A DNA stretch of 48,800 bases from Phytopseudomonas straminea (GTDB taxonomy: Bacteria; Pseudomonadota; Gammaproteobacteria; Pseudomonadales; Pseudomonadaceae), in the NCBI RefSeq assembly GCF_900112645.1, contig NZ_FOMO01000016.1, forward strand, positions 1 through 48,800. Reading direction: 5' to 3'. Below are positions 26,522-35,985 of the stretch, piece after piece; the stretch's first letter is position 1; every line of letters begins with the position of its first letter. Under the pieces are notes generated by a model. That model ran no database searches and was not told where the DNA came from. It saw only the letters and a list, made by a program, of their open reading frames with translations. A program made the translations under genes and the position numbers.

Positions 26522-28897
26522 ATGACCCGCATGAAAGATTCCGCTCAACGTATCCTCGAACTGCGTAACGAACTGGACGCACACAACTACCGCTATTACG
26601 TGCTCGACGAGCCGAGCGTGCCGGACGCCGAATACGATCGTCTGTTCCGCGAACTGCAGGCCCTCGAAGCCGAGCACCCGGAACTGGTGACGCCCGATTC
26701 GCCGACCCAGCGCGTTGGCGGTGAAGCGCTTAGCGCCTTTGGCGAGGTGCGCCACGAAGTGCCCATGCTCAGTCTTGGCAACGCCTTCGAAGAGGACGAC
26801 CTGCGGGCTTTCGACCGCAGCGTGCAGAACGGCCTCGGCGTGCAGGGCGGCGATCTGTTCGGTGGCGGTGCCGAGGTCGAATACAGCTGCGAGCCCAAGC
26901 TCGACGGCCTCGCGGTGAGCCTCTTGTATCGCGACGGCAAGCTGGTGCGCGGCGCCACCCGCGGCGACGGCACCACCGGCGAGGACATCAGCGTCAACGT
27001 GCGCACCATTCGCAACGTGCCGCTCAAGCTGCAGGGCAGTGGCTGGCCGGATGTGCTGGAAGTGCGCGGTGAGGTGTTCATGTCCCGCGCTGGTTTCGAA
27101 CGTCTCAACGCCGCCCAGGCCGAGATCGGTGGCAAGACCTTCGCCAACCCGCGCAACGCCGCGGCCGGCAGCCTGCGCCAGCTGGATTCGAAGATCACCG
27201 CCAGCCGCCCGCTGGAATTCTGCTGCTACGGCCTCGGCCAGCACAGCGCCGAGCCGGCGCCGACCCAGGTCGGCATGCTGCAGCGCCTGAAGACCTGGGG
27301 CATTCCCATCAGCCCCGAGCTGAAGCTGGCCAAGGGCGTTGAGGATTGTCTCGCCTATTACCGCGATATCGGCGAGCGGCGCATGGGGCTGCCCTATGAC
27401 ATCGACGGCGTGGTGTTCAAGGTCAACAACATCGAAGACCAGCAGCAGCTCGGCTTTCGCGCCCGCACGCCGCACTGGGCCATCGCCCACAAGTTTCCCG
27501 CCATGGAAGAGCTCACCGAGCTGCTCGACGTGGAGTTCCAGGTTGGCCGTACCGGTGCCGTAACGCCAGTGGCGCGCCTCAAGCCGGTGAAGGTCGCTGG
27601 CGTGACGGTATCCAACGCCACGTTGCATAACATGGACGAGGTGGCGCGCCTCGGGGTGATGATCGGCGACACGGTGATCATCCGCCGCGCCGGTGACGTG
27701 ATTCCCCAGGTGATGCAGGTGGTCACCGAGCGCCGCCCCGAGAACGCGCGCCCAGTGGCGGTGCCGGAGCAGTGTCCGGTGTGCGGCTCGGCGGTGGAGC
27801 GTACCCAGCTGATCAAACGCAGCAAGGGCCGCGAAACCGTTAGCGAAGGTGCCGTGTATCGTTGCGTCGGCCGCCTGGCCTGCGCCGCCCAGCTCAAGCA
27901 GGCGATCATCCATTTCGTCTCGCGCCGTGCCATGGATATCGAAGGCCTCGGCGAGAAGAGCGTCGAGCAACTGGTGGACGAGGGCCTGGTCGGGTCGCCG
28001 GCCGATCTCTACACCCTTGAATTCGATCAGGTCGTTGGTCTGGAAGGCTTCGCCGAGGTATCCAGCAATAAACTGCTCAAGGCCATCGCTGACAGCAAGC
28101 GCCCGAGCCTGGCGCGCTTCATCTACGCCCTCGGTATTCCCGATGTGGGTGAAGAGACCGCCAAGGTGCTGGCGCGCTCCCTGGGGTCGCTGGAGCGTGT
28201 CACCCAGGCATTGCCGGAAGTACTAACCTACCTGCCGGACATCGGTCTGGAGGTGGCCCACGAGATCCACAGCTTCTTCGAAGACGCGCACAACCAGACG
28301 GTGATCAGCCACCTGCTCGAGCGCGGGCTCGAGCTGCAGGACCAGGGCGAGCTGGCGGCCGAATTCGCCGCCAGCACCACGCTCGGCGGATTGCTCGACA
28401 AGTTGAATATTCCGTTTGTGGCGGCCACTGGCGCGAAGAATCTGGCCGAGCGCTTCAAGACGCTGGAGGCGGTGATCACCGCCGACTGGCTCGACCTCAG
28501 CGCGATGAAGGGGCTCAACGAAAAAGCCAAACAGTCGGTGCGCGAGTTCTTCGCCAACGCCGAGAACGCCAATCGTGCGCGGGCCATCGAGACGCAGCTG
28601 CGTGATTTCGGCATGCACTGGGAGAGCGAGAAGAAGGTCGTCGAAGGCCTGCCGCTGGCCGGCCAGACCTGGGTACTGACCGGCAGCCTGGAAGTGATGA
28701 GCCGCGATATCGCCAAGGACAAGCTGGAAAGCCTGGGCGCCAAGGTGGCCGGCTCGGTATCGGCGAAAACCACCTGCGTGGTCGCCGGCCCCGGCGCCGG
28801 CTCGAAGCTGGCCAAGGCCACCGAGCTGAACATTCCGGTGCTTGATGAGCAGACGTTTATCGCCAAGCTGGGCGATTACGGCATCGCTGCTGAATGA
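26522..28897 (+). CDS. ligA: NAD-dependent DNA ligase
   Basis: A 791-residue ligase. The adenylation lysine is K126 in CEPKLDGLAV, followed by the nucleotidyltransferase and OB domains, a four-cysteine zinc finger beginning at C418 (CPVCGSAVER, then CVGRLACAAQ), helix-hairpin-helix repeats and a C-terminal BRCT domain from about 708 (LAGQTWVLTGSLEVMSRD). It seals nicks in duplex DNA using NAD+. ATG at 26522 was chosen; an internal ATG at 26531 is an equally possible start. A wide 503-codon frame on the opposite strand is a shadow of this gene. Confidence 0.96.
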   Translation: MTRMKDSAQRILELRNELDAHNYRYYVLDEPSVPDAEYDRLFRELQALEAEHPELVTPDSPTQRVGGEALSAFGEVRHEVPMLSLGNAFEEDDLRAFDRSVQNGLGVQGGDLFGGGAEVEYSCEPKLDGLAVSLLYRDGKLVRGATRGDGTTGEDISVNVRTIRNVPLKLQGSGWPDVLEVRGEVFMSRAGFERLNAAQAEIGGKTFANPRNAAAGSLRQLDSKITASRPLEFCCYGLGQHSAEPAPTQVGMLQRLKTWGIPISPELKLAKGVEDCLAYYRDIGERRMGLPYDIDGVVFKVNNIEDQQQLGFRARTPHWAIAHKFPAMEELTELLDVEFQVGRTGAVTPVARLKPVKVAGVTVSNATLHNMDEVARLGVMIGDTVIIRRAGDVIPQVMQVVTERRPENARPVAVPEQCPVCGSAVERTQLIKRSKGRETVSEGAVYRCVGRLACAAQLKQAIIHFVSRRAMDIEGLGEKSVEQLVDEGLVGSPADLYTLEFDQVVGLEGFAEVSSNKLLKAIADSKRPSLARFIYALGIPDVGEETAKVLARSLGSLERVTQALPEVLTYLPDIGLEVAHEIHSFFEDAHNQTVISHLLERGLELQDQGELAAEFAASTTLGGLLDKLNIPFVAATGAKNLAERFKTLEAVITADWLDLSAMKGLNEKAKQSVREFFANAENANRARAIETQLRDFGMHWESEKKVVEGLPLAGQTWVLTGSLEVMSRDIAKDKLESLGAKVAGSVSAKTTCVVAGPGAGSKLAKATELNIPVLDEQTFIAKLGDYGIAAE

Positions 28898-28957
28898 CGG
28901 TTTAACGCCTCCAGAAACCGCGACCTCGCGCCGAGGTCGACGCTCCTGCGCAGCGCA

Positions 28958-29022
28958 TAGCCCGGGTCGAGCGCAGCGACACCCAGGGTTTTCTGGGTTT
29001 CGCTGCGCTCAACGCCAGGCTA
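28958..29022. repeat. Complex palindromic repeat between ligA and the OPT gene
   Basis: Nested inverted repeats: TAGCC/GGCTA at the ends, GAGCGCAGCGA (28969-28979) with TCGCTGCGCTC (29000-29010), and ACCCAG (28981-28986) with CTGGGT (28993-28998). The layout resembles dispersed Pseudomonas palindromes that contain GAGCGCAGCGA arms. It sits between convergent genes. Confidence 0.65.
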
Positions 29023-29071
29023 CGAGGCCTGCGTGGCTACAACCCATCAGCAGTGGCTCATCAATGCGTTC

Positions 29072-30784
29072 TCAACCGCCCGCCAACATCATCCAGAACG
29101 ACGTGCCGACCCCGACGATGCTTTCGCCGGCCACCAGCCCAGCCGCGGCGGCGATGGTGAAACGCTCGCCGAGGCTGCGCCAGCGCGACTGAAATACCCA
29201 GGCGAGCAGGGCGCCGATCGCCATCATCAGCGAGATCGACGCCGGGATGATGAACGCCAGGCCAAAGGCCGCCGAGCTCGGCAGCAGCCGGGCGAAGGTC
29301 GACTGCACCGGCAGGCTCGCTTCCAACACGCCAAACACCACGCCGCCCAGGGCGCCGGCCAGCATGGCCCAGCGAATGCTCACGTCGAGAGAATCGAGGC
29401 CATAACCCAGCACTTCGGCGACCGCCTTCCAGGTGGCGACGGCGGGCGCCGGCCATTGTTGGGTGATCAGCATGCTTTGTGGGTCGGGGATCAGGATCTG
29501 GTAGACCAGCACGCCGACGATGCTGCCGACCAGAATGCCCAGGCACTGGGCGATCAACTGGTTGTAGGGCTTGGCGCCGATGGCGTGGCCGACCCGGAAG
29601 TCATTGAGCAGGTCGGTGCACTGGCCGGCGGCGCCGCCGGCGGTATTGGCGGCCATCAGGTTGACGCTGACCTGCCCCGGTGCGATCACTCCGAACGTCA
29701 ATTGCGACAGCTGCCCGGTGGCGCCAATTGGCGGAATGCCGGTCGCCCCGACCACCCGCGCGGCCATGCAGGCGAGGGCCACCGCCAGCGGTACGCTGAG
29801 CAGCGCCATCAGCGGGTCGATATCGAACAGCAGCACCTGCAGCGTCAGCACCAGCAAGGACGCTAGAACCAGCATCAGCAGCGGCAATTTGGCAGGGCTC
29901 TGCCGGAGCGTATCGCCAGCGGCGCGGGCGATACGCCGGCTCGCCACGAAGCGCACCGCCAGGGCGGTCAGGGTGGCGCAGACCAGCAGGGTCACGCCGG
30001 GCCATAGCAGCCACTCTACCAGCGGAGCGAACTGCGGGCCGCTGGCATCATCGGCGAGCGCGACCAGGCCACTGCTCAGCAACCACGGAGCCAGGCCGCC
30101 CCAGGCGATCAAGGCACCAAGCAGCAACGACAGGCCTACTCGGATGCCGATGATGCCGCCAAAGCCGATCAGCAGCGGCGACGGGTCGAGGTTGAAGGTC
30201 AGCCGTTCCAGTTGCGCACTGGGCGACCAGCGCGGCAGGTTGTATAGGAAGGTATCTGCCCATTTCACCAGCCCGCCGAGCAGCGCCGCGGCGCCAAGCA
30301 CGCAGAGACGTTGCAGCGCATCGCGGCCATGGTTGTAGACCTGCTGCATGGTTTCCAGGGTGGCGACCGCCTCGGGAAAGCGCAGGCGGGTGTCCTCGAC
30401 CATGCTGCGACGTAGGTACCAGGCCACCCAGATACCCAGAAAGCTCACCGAGAACACCCAGGCCACCAATGGCAGCGTCGGCAGCTGTTGCCCGGTCAGC
30501 AGGGTGTAAGCTGGTATGGGCGCCACCAGGCCGCCGGAGATGATCGAAGCGGCCGCCGAGGCGGTGGTCTGATTGATGTTGCTTTCGCGCATGCTCCAGG
30601 CGGTGCCCAGACGCCAGCGCACCAGGCTTTGCCAGATGCCGTAGCTGACCAGCAGGGCGATGATCGACATGTTGAACGACCAGCCGATTTTCAGCCCGGA
30701 ATAAATGTTAGACGGCGTCAGCAGGGCGCCGAGCAATACACCGGAAAACAGGGCGCGGAAGGTGAGTTCGCGATCGGCGAGCAT
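29072..30784 (-). CDS. OPT-family oligopeptide/metal-chelate transporter
   Basis: A 570-residue polytopic protein with about 14 hydrophobic segments, starting MLADRELTFRALFSGVLLGALLTPSNIYSGLKIGWSFN. This opening and the internal repeats near QLTFGVIAPGQVSVNLMAANT are typical of the bacterial OPT superfamily (oligopeptides, sometimes peptide-bound metals). It is short relative to eukaryotic OPT members but normal for bacterial ones. The substrate is unknown. It is transcribed away from the HU gene in the same direction, with 123 bp between. Confidence 0.88.
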   Translation of the reverse strand: MLADRELTFRALFSGVLLGALLTPSNIYSGLKIGWSFNMSIIALLVSYGIWQSLVRWRLGTAWSMRESNINQTTASAAASIISGGLVAPIPAYTLLTGQQLPTLPLVAWVFSVSFLGIWVAWYLRRSMVEDTRLRFPEAVATLETMQQVYNHGRDALQRLCVLGAAALLGGLVKWADTFLYNLPRWSPSAQLERLTFNLDPSPLLIGFGGIIGIRVGLSLLLGALIAWGGLAPWLLSSGLVALADDASGPQFAPLVEWLLWPGVTLLVCATLTALAVRFVASRRIARAAGDTLRQSPAKLPLLMLVLASLLVLTLQVLLFDIDPLMALLSVPLAVALACMAARVVGATGIPPIGATGQLSQLTFGVIAPGQVSVNLMAANTAGGAAGQCTDLLNDFRVGHAIGAKPYNQLIAQCLGILVGSIVGVLVYQILIPDPQSMLITQQWPAPAVATWKAVAEVLGYGLDSLDVSIRWAMLAGALGGVVFGVLEASLPVQSTFARLLPSSAAFGLAFIIPASISLMMAIGALLAWVFQSRWRSLGERFTIAAAAGLVAGESIVGVGTSFWMMLAGG

Positions 30785-30907
30785 GGCGAGCCTGCATCTG
30801 ACGAGTGTCGTCGTTTGAGGCGTCAGGCTGGCGGGGGTTCAGTCTTAAAGGAGGGCGTTCTTTGCGGGGAAGAGCAGCGGGACGCCTTGTGACGCCCCGC
30901 TGATGGA

Positions 30908-31186
30908 TCAGTTGACCGCGTCGGTCAGTGCCTTGGCCGGTACGAACTTCACGACCTTCTTGGCAGCGATTTCGATGGCTTTGCCAGTCTGCGGGTTGCG
31001 ACCGGTGCGCGCCGGGCGCTCGCTTACCTTCAGTTTGCCGATGCCCGGCAGGGTGATTTCACCACCATTTTCCAACGCATCGCTGACGATCTCGCTCAGC
31101 TGATCGAGTGCCGCGCGGACGGTGGTCTTCGGCGTGTCGATAGCTTCTGCGATGTCACCGATCAGTTGGTCTTTGGTAATGGCCAT
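30908..31186 (-). CDS. HU-family DNA-binding protein
   Basis: A 92-residue histone-like protein. It has the HU helical base (TKDQLIGDIAEAIDTPKTTVRAALDQL) and the DNA-binding arm with the diagnostic RTGRNPQTGK motif. It differs from the main HupA and HupB in its MAITKDQL opening and KVVKFVPAKALTDAVN end, which resembles the third Pseudomonas HU form (HupN, from memory). It bends and compacts DNA. It is monocistronic. Confidence 0.93.
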   Translation of the reverse strand: MAITKDQLIGDIAEAIDTPKTTVRAALDQLSEIVSDALENGGEITLPGIGKLKVSERPARTGRNPQTGKAIEIAAKKVVKFVPAKALTDAVN

Positions 31187-31472
31187 GTGATTGCTCCTTG
31201 GGGATGAAAAGTCTGGCGCTGGATACGCCGCTACTCATAGTTGATCGATCAGAGCTGCACTGCCCGATCGGTCAGGCTTCATTGTGACCTACCTGCTGCC
31301 GGTTAATTCCGCCGTACTGCTCAAATCCGTGCGCTTGCGAGCGTTTCTCGTGTTTTTCCAAGGGTGTTAAGTTCGCGTAAAGATACTGGCGGTTTGCCTT
31401 TCTGTTCCTTTAAATGGGGCTATTCTCCTGAAAACAGTCGCCAGAGCCATTCCGGTTCTGCTGGGGGAAGCC

Positions 31473-33107
31473 ATGTTGCGCTTATTCGCCGATCTTGGGT
31501 TTCGTTCGAAGATTGCCCTGCCGATCATCTTCCTCGCACTGTTGCTGGTGCTGATGGGCAGCCTGGCTATGTGGGGCATCAGCCAGGTGGTTGGCGCCAG
31601 CAATCGACTCACTCACCAATTTCTGCCAGGCGTGAGTCTGCTGCTCAACGCCGATCGCGACCTCTATCAGGCGCTAGTCGCCGAGCGCAGCCTGCTCAGC
31701 GATGGTGCTCGAGAACATGTAGCGGATCTGCGCCAGTCCCAGGCAGAAAACGTCCAGCAGGCCGCTGACCGCGTCCGCGCCTATGGGCAGATGGCGCCGG
31801 GCGACGAGGCCATGCGCCTGGTGAGCGACTTCGAACGTGCATTTGCAACCTGGCAGCGCAGTGCCGCTCAGGTCATGCAACTGATCAACACGGATCCGGC
31901 CGCCGCCGCCCGCTTGAGCTTCGGCGACAGCGAGGCGCAATTCGATGCCATGCGCGAGGTGATCAACAAGCTTGGCGAGTTGGAGGATCAGGCTGCCAAA
32001 GATGTCGGTACAGCGGCTATTGCCCACGGCGAACGCCTTGGCTGGCAGCTCGGTGTGGCAGTGGGCAGCGGGTTGCTGGTCTGCTTGCTGCTGGTCATCG
32101 CCTTCCCCACGCTGGTCACGCGGCCGCTACACCGCTTGCTCGACCGCATCGACCAACTGGCCGATGGCGATGGCGACCTACGCGTACGCCTTGAAGTATC
32201 GTCACGCGACGAGCTCGGCCGCCTCAGTACCAGCTTCAATCGTTTCCTCGACAAGCTGCACCCGATGATCAGCGATGTAGGTCGGGTCACCGGCGAGGTC
32301 GCCAGTGCGGCGAAAGGCCTGGCGGTGATGGCCGCCACCAATGACCGGCTGATCAACAGCGAGCACGCGGCGGTCGATCAGGTCAGTACCGCAGCCACTG
32401 AAATGAGTGCAGCGGTGCATGAGGTCGCGCGTAGTGCCCAGGGCGCAGCCGATAGCGTACGTCACGCCGAAACCCAGTCCCGTGAAGGCGCGCGGGTGGT
32501 CGGGGCGACCATTCAGACCATTCGTCATCTGGCTGGTGAAGTGGAGAGTGCTTCGCAGAGCATTCAGGCGCTGGAGCAGGAAGCCGGTCGCATTGGTGAG
32601 GTATTGGCGGTGATCCGCGGCATTGCCGAGCAGACCAATCTATTGGCCCTCAACGCCGCAATCGAGGCCGCGCGAGCGGGCGAACAGGGACGCGGCTTCG
32701 CTGTGGTGGCCGACGAGGTGCGGGCTCTGGCAGCGCGCACCCAACAGTCGACAACCGACATTCAGGACATGATCCAGCGCCTGCAAGGCGGTGTGCAGAA
32801 TGCCGTCAAAGCCACCCACTCGGGCAGTTTGAAGGCCCGGGAAAGTGTCGAGCAGGCAGCGGGTGTGGATCAGGCGCTAAGCGATACCAGTGATTCGCTG
32901 CAACGCATCAACGATATGACGGCCCAGATCGCCACCGCCTGTGAGCAGCAAAGCAGCGTCACCGAGGAGATCGCCCGTAATATCACCGATATTCGTGAGC
33001 TCTCCAACGAGGCAGCGAACACCTCGCAGCAGAGCACCGAAGCCAGTCAGCGCCTGTCCGAGCTGTCCGGGGACCTGGCGCGACTGGTCGGCCGCTTCCG
33101 CGTCTGA
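31473..33107 (+). CDS. Methyl-accepting chemotaxis protein
   Basis: A 544-residue chemoreceptor. The order is a short cytoplasmic N-terminus, transmembrane helix at about 13-36, a small periplasmic four-helix-bundle-type sensor domain to about 188, a second helix at about 190-210, a HAMP domain and a long signalling coiled coil. The conserved hairpin tip begins at I384 (IAEQTNLLALNAAIEAARAG, then GRGFAVVADEVRALA) and is intact, so CheA and CheW coupling is expected. There is no C-terminal pentapeptide for CheR tethering. The ligand cannot be inferred from the sensor domain. Confidence 0.93.
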   Translation: MLRLFADLGFRSKIALPIIFLALLLVLMGSLAMWGISQVVGASNRLTHQFLPGVSLLLNADRDLYQALVAERSLLSDGAREHVADLRQSQAENVQQAADRVRAYGQMAPGDEAMRLVSDFERAFATWQRSAAQVMQLINTDPAAAARLSFGDSEAQFDAMREVINKLGELEDQAAKDVGTAAIAHGERLGWQLGVAVGSGLLVCLLLVIAFPTLVTRPLHRLLDRIDQLADGDGDLRVRLEVSSRDELGRLSTSFNRFLDKLHPMISDVGRVTGEVASAAKGLAVMAATNDRLINSEHAAVDQVSTAATEMSAAVHEVARSAQGAADSVRHAETQSREGARVVGATIQTIRHLAGEVESASQSIQALEQEAGRIGEVLAVIRGIAEQTNLLALNAAIEAARAGEQGRGFAVVADEVRALAARTQQSTTDIQDMIQRLQGGVQNAVKATHSGSLKARESVEQAAGVDQALSDTSDSLQRINDMTAQIATACEQQSSVTEEIARNITDIRELSNEAANTSQQSTEASQRLSELSGDLARLVGRFRV

Positions 33108-33139
33108 GGCCGCACATATACGCTAAGTGCTTGAAGCAG

Positions 33140-33167
33140 TTGTAAGTTCGGCACAAGCCGGTACAAT
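33140..33167 (+). promoter_or_regulatory. Promoter of the SRP RNA gene
   Basis: TTGTAA (33140-33145) and TACAAT (33162-33167) are separated by 16 bp, placing the start about 25 bp before the 5' end of the mature RNA. This fits a short precursor trimmed by RNase P. Confidence 0.6.
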
Positions 33168-33198
33168 GGCGCCGGCTCACTGCATGGTGAGCCGCGTT

Positions 33199-33315
33199 AT
33201 GGTGGTCCTGCCGGTCCCCCCGCAACGATTACCCGTGAACCTGGTCAGATCCGGAAGGAAGCAGCCACAGCGGGAACATTGTGTGCCGGGGTGTGGCTGG
33301 CAGGATCGCCTCCAT
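33199..33315 (+). ncRNA. ffs: 4.5S signal recognition particle RNA
   Basis: The hallmark conserved region GGTCAGATCCGGAAGGAAGC, including the GGAA tetraloop and asymmetric loop that bind Ffh, is present at 33243-33262. The ends pair: GGTGGTCCTGCC at the 5' side with GGCAGGATCGCC at the 3' side. With E. coli 4.5S RNA as a guide the mature RNA is about 115 nt. It scaffolds Ffh for co-translational membrane targeting. The ends given are approximate. Confidence 0.95.
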
Positions 33316-33437
33316 CTCCAGGCCCGTTCGGGTCACTTGATTTTGAAATACAGCTTCGGCGCTCGGTACCTACCGCAGCGGCGTTTTCTGCTGTCCGTCG
33401 TTTTTGTTCCTGCGAGTGATATTTCCCGTTGGCCATG

Positions 33438-33462
33438 GAAAAAGCCCGTCGCAGGGACGGGC
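33438..33462 (-). terminator. Terminator of the OprD-type porin gene
   Basis: GCCCGTC (33444-33450) and GACGGGC (33456-33462) with a 5-nt loop, followed on the minus strand by a T-run (AAAAA at 33439-33443 on the plus strand). It lies 31 bp after the porin stop. Confidence 0.85.
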
Positions 33463-33493
33463 AAAAGGGTGACACTGGAGAGGGTACGCTGGC

Positions 33494-34783
33494 TTACAGG
33501 ATCGACAGCGGGTAGTTGAAGATCAGGCGGTTCTCGTCGAACTCGTTGTTGCTGAAGTCGCGGCGGATGCTCGCGTTACGCCAGCGCACGCTCAGGTTCT
33601 TGAAGGCGCCGTCCTGGATCACGTAGGCCAGCTCGGTCTCACGGCCCCATTCCTTGCCATCGTCGGTTGCAGCGGTATGCACGTTGCTGCCGCTGATGTA
33701 GCGGTTCATCAGGGTCAGGCCCGGGATACCGACACCGGCGAAGTTGAAGTCATGCCGTACCTGCCAGGATTTTTCCTTGGCATTGTCGTAGGACGAGTTG
33801 TAGCTGTCGTTAGCCAGGGTGCCGCCACTGGTGCCGTTGACGCGCATCCAGCCGGTGTCGCCGGTAACCTTCTGCAGGCCGACGTAGAAGGTGTTGCTGC
33901 CGTACTTGGCGGAGAACAGGCCCGAGTAGGTCTTGTTGTCCAGTTTGCCGGCGCGCGCGGAGCCGTCGTCTTCACCCTGGAAGTAGCCGAGATTGGCGCC
34001 GAGGGTCCAGTCGCCGATGGGCTGGCTGTGGGTTAGTTGCAGGTACTGCTGCTCGTAGACGTCCTTCAGCTCGGCGCCCCACAGACCGATCATGGTGCGG
34101 TCGCCGTTGAACTTGTACTCACCGCCGACGAAGTTGAAACGGTTGGAGTCATTGGCTGCGCTGTTGCCGTTTAGGAACATGTTTTCCATGCTGGCGTTGT
34201 TGCGTTCGCTGTTCTGGCGGAACTGGCCGCCGTACAGCGTCAGGCCGGCGATTTCGTTGGAGGTGACCTGCGCGCCTTCGAACGTTTGCGGGAGCGAGCG
34301 TCCATCGTCGGCACGCAGGATCGGCAGCACCGGCATCCATTCGCCGACCTTCAGTTCGGTTTTGGAAATTTTCGCCTTGGCAGCCAGCGCCAGACGACCG
34401 TAATCGTCAGCCGGGCGGCCGTCGTCATGACGGGGTAGCAGGCCAGTGCCGTAGGTGCCGCGACCACCATCGAGCTTGAGCGAAAGCATGCCCAGCGCAT
34501 CGACCCCAAAGCCGACCACGCCCGGCGTGTAACCCGAGCGGGCATCGAGAATGAAGCTCTGGGTCCATTCCTCGGCCTTGCTCTGTGGCGCCGCCGCGCT
34601 CGGGCCCTCGGGATTGGTGAAGTTGCGGTTGATATAGAAGTTGCGCAGGTTCAGCGACACCTTGGCGTCGTCGACGAAGCCCTCGGCGTGGGCGCCCATT
34701 GGCAGGGCGAGAGCAACGCCGAGGGCCAGCAGCGAGGGGGCGAGCAAGCAGCGGCTGCGAACTACGGTTTCGATCGGTTTCAT
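33494..34783 (-). CDS. OprD-family outer-membrane porin
   Basis: A 429-residue protein starting at ATG 34783 with AAGGAAA upstream; the frame extends 9 codons further. A signal peptide ends after AHA (residue 33), and the mature part begins EGFVDDAKVSLNLRNFYINRNF, the standard OprD/Occ opening. The rest is rich in alternating-polarity strands expected of an 18-strand barrel. OprD-family channels take up small carboxylates or basic amino acids. It lies 138 bp downstream of the binding protein of the TTT transporter in the same direction, so the outer- and inner-membrane steps are probably co-ordinated; in P. aeruginosa opdH has a similar link to a tricarboxylate transporter. The substrate class is inferred to be a carboxylate. 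Confidence 0.9.
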   Translation of the reverse strand: MKPIETVVRSRCLLAPSLLALGVALALPMGAHAEGFVDDAKVSLNLRNFYINRNFTNPEGPSAAAPQSKAEEWTQSFILDARSGYTPGVVGFGVDALGMLSLKLDGGRGTYGTGLLPRHDDGRPADDYGRLALAAKAKISKTELKVGEWMPVLPILRADDGRSLPQTFEGAQVTSNEIAGLTLYGGQFRQNSERNNASMENMFLNGNSAANDSNRFNFVGGEYKFNGDRTMIGLWGAELKDVYEQQYLQLTHSQPIGDWTLGANLGYFQGEDDGSARAGKLDNKTYSGLFSAKYGSNTFYVGLQKVTGDTGWMRVNGTSGGTLANDSYNSSYDNAKEKSWQVRHDFNFAGVGIPGLTLMNRYISGSNVHTAATDDGKEWGRETELAYVIQDGAFKNLSVRWRNASIRRDFSNNEFDENRLIFNYPLSIL

Positions 34784-34921
34784 GACGATTTTCCTTTTCT
34801 CAGGACGCACGAGTCCTGCCGCCTGGGCGGAAGCGTTTTTCTGTCATCGATTGATGGAGTTGGCCCGACTGGGCGCTCCGCTACAGCACAGGCTGGGCAG
34901 TTTGCCTGCCCAGCCCGGTTA

Positions 34922-35923
34922 TCAGGGTTGCTCGATACCCACGCTGTCCGGCGAGATCTCGATGGCCTTGGCCTTGTACATCGACCAGGCGGTGACCGAC
35001 TGCCAGCGCTTGAGGAATTGCTCGGCTTCGGCGCCATTGAGGTTCAGGCTCTGGGCGCCGTAGTTCTTCAGGAAGCCCTGGAACTCTTCATTGGCCACGG
35101 CCTTGGAGTAGGCCTCGACCAGCTTCTGCTTGATGTCGTCCGGGGTGTCCTTGTGCACGAAGGCGCCCCAGAATGGGCCCCATGGCAGGTATTCGCCGAT
35201 GTCAGGCAGGGCCTTGGTGATCGGTTCGACGCCCGGCAGCTCCGGCACTTCCTCGGCGGCCAGCACGGCCAGTGCCTTGAGCTTGCCGGAGCGCACCAGT
35301 TCTTGGGCGGCTGCCAGGCTCAGCGGCATGAAGTCGATGTGCTTGCCCATCAGCGCGGTGATGCCCGGGCCGTCGCCGCCAAAGGTTACTTCACGCACCT
35401 TCAGCTCGCCGACGGCGTTGACCATGGCGTGGACGGTGCTCGGCAGGCCGCCAGCGCCGGTGGAGCCCATGCGCAAGGTGTCCGGCTTTTCCTTGGCGGC
35501 GGCCAGCAGCTCGGCCATGGAGTTGAACGGGCTGTCGGCGTTGGTGGCGATCACCACAACGTTCTGGCCAATGATGTTGACCGGGTAGAAATCGCTGTAG
35601 TCGAACTTGGCCAGGCCGAGCACCGGATACAGCTGCGGGTTTTCGGCGCCGAGCAGCAGGGTGTAGCCGTTGGGTTTCTGCTGCATCACGTAGCTGCTGC
35701 CGATCACGGCGGTGCCGCCGGGGCGGTTGTTGAGGATCAGCTTGGTGCCCAGTTCCTTCTCGACGTAGGGCGCCAGGCTGCGCATCACGTTATCGGTGGC
35801 ACCGCCGGCACCCCAGGGAATTACTGCCTGGATGCTGCGTTCCGGGTATTCGGCATGGGCGGGCAGGGCGAGCGTCAGTGCACTAAGGGAAAATGCGACG
35901 CCGGTAAGTAGTTGCTTGAGCAT
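34922..35923 (-). CDS. TTT transporter periplasmic binding protein (TctC family)
   Basis: Start ATG 35923 with GGAGAG upstream; the frame extends to 35989. It has 333 residues, with a signal peptide ending after AHA (residue 24) and then YPERSIQAVIPWGAGGATDNVMR, the diagnostic opening of the Bug/TctC family. These proteins capture tri- or dicarboxylates and aromatic or hydroaromatic acids. It follows tctA by 62 bp. The location near the shikimate genes and shared operators suggest a hydroaromatic acid, but the family is too diverse to assign a ligand. Confidence 0.9.
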   Translation of the reverse strand: MLKQLLTGVAFSLSALTLALPAHAEYPERSIQAVIPWGAGGATDNVMRSLAPYVEKELGTKLILNNRPGGTAVIGSSYVMQQKPNGYTLLLGAENPQLYPVLGLAKFDYSDFYPVNIIGQNVVVIATNADSPFNSMAELLAAAKEKPDTLRMGSTGAGGLPSTVHAMVNAVGELKVREVTFGGDGPGITALMGKHIDFMPLSLAAAQELVRSGKLKALAVLAAEEVPELPGVEPITKALPDIGEYLPWGPFWGAFVHKDTPDDIKQKLVEAYSKAVANEEFQGFLKNYGAQSLNLNGAEAEQFLKRWQSVTAWSMYKAKAIEISPDSVGIEQP

Positions 35924-35985
35924 GTTGGAGACTCTCCATTGGTTGTTTTTATATATCCGTTTCCGGGCATGCGTGACGCGGTGTA

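Noticed and set aside
26459..27970. 503-codon minus-strand frame
   Set aside because: Antisense to ligA, which has all catalytic motifs; the translation has no family character.
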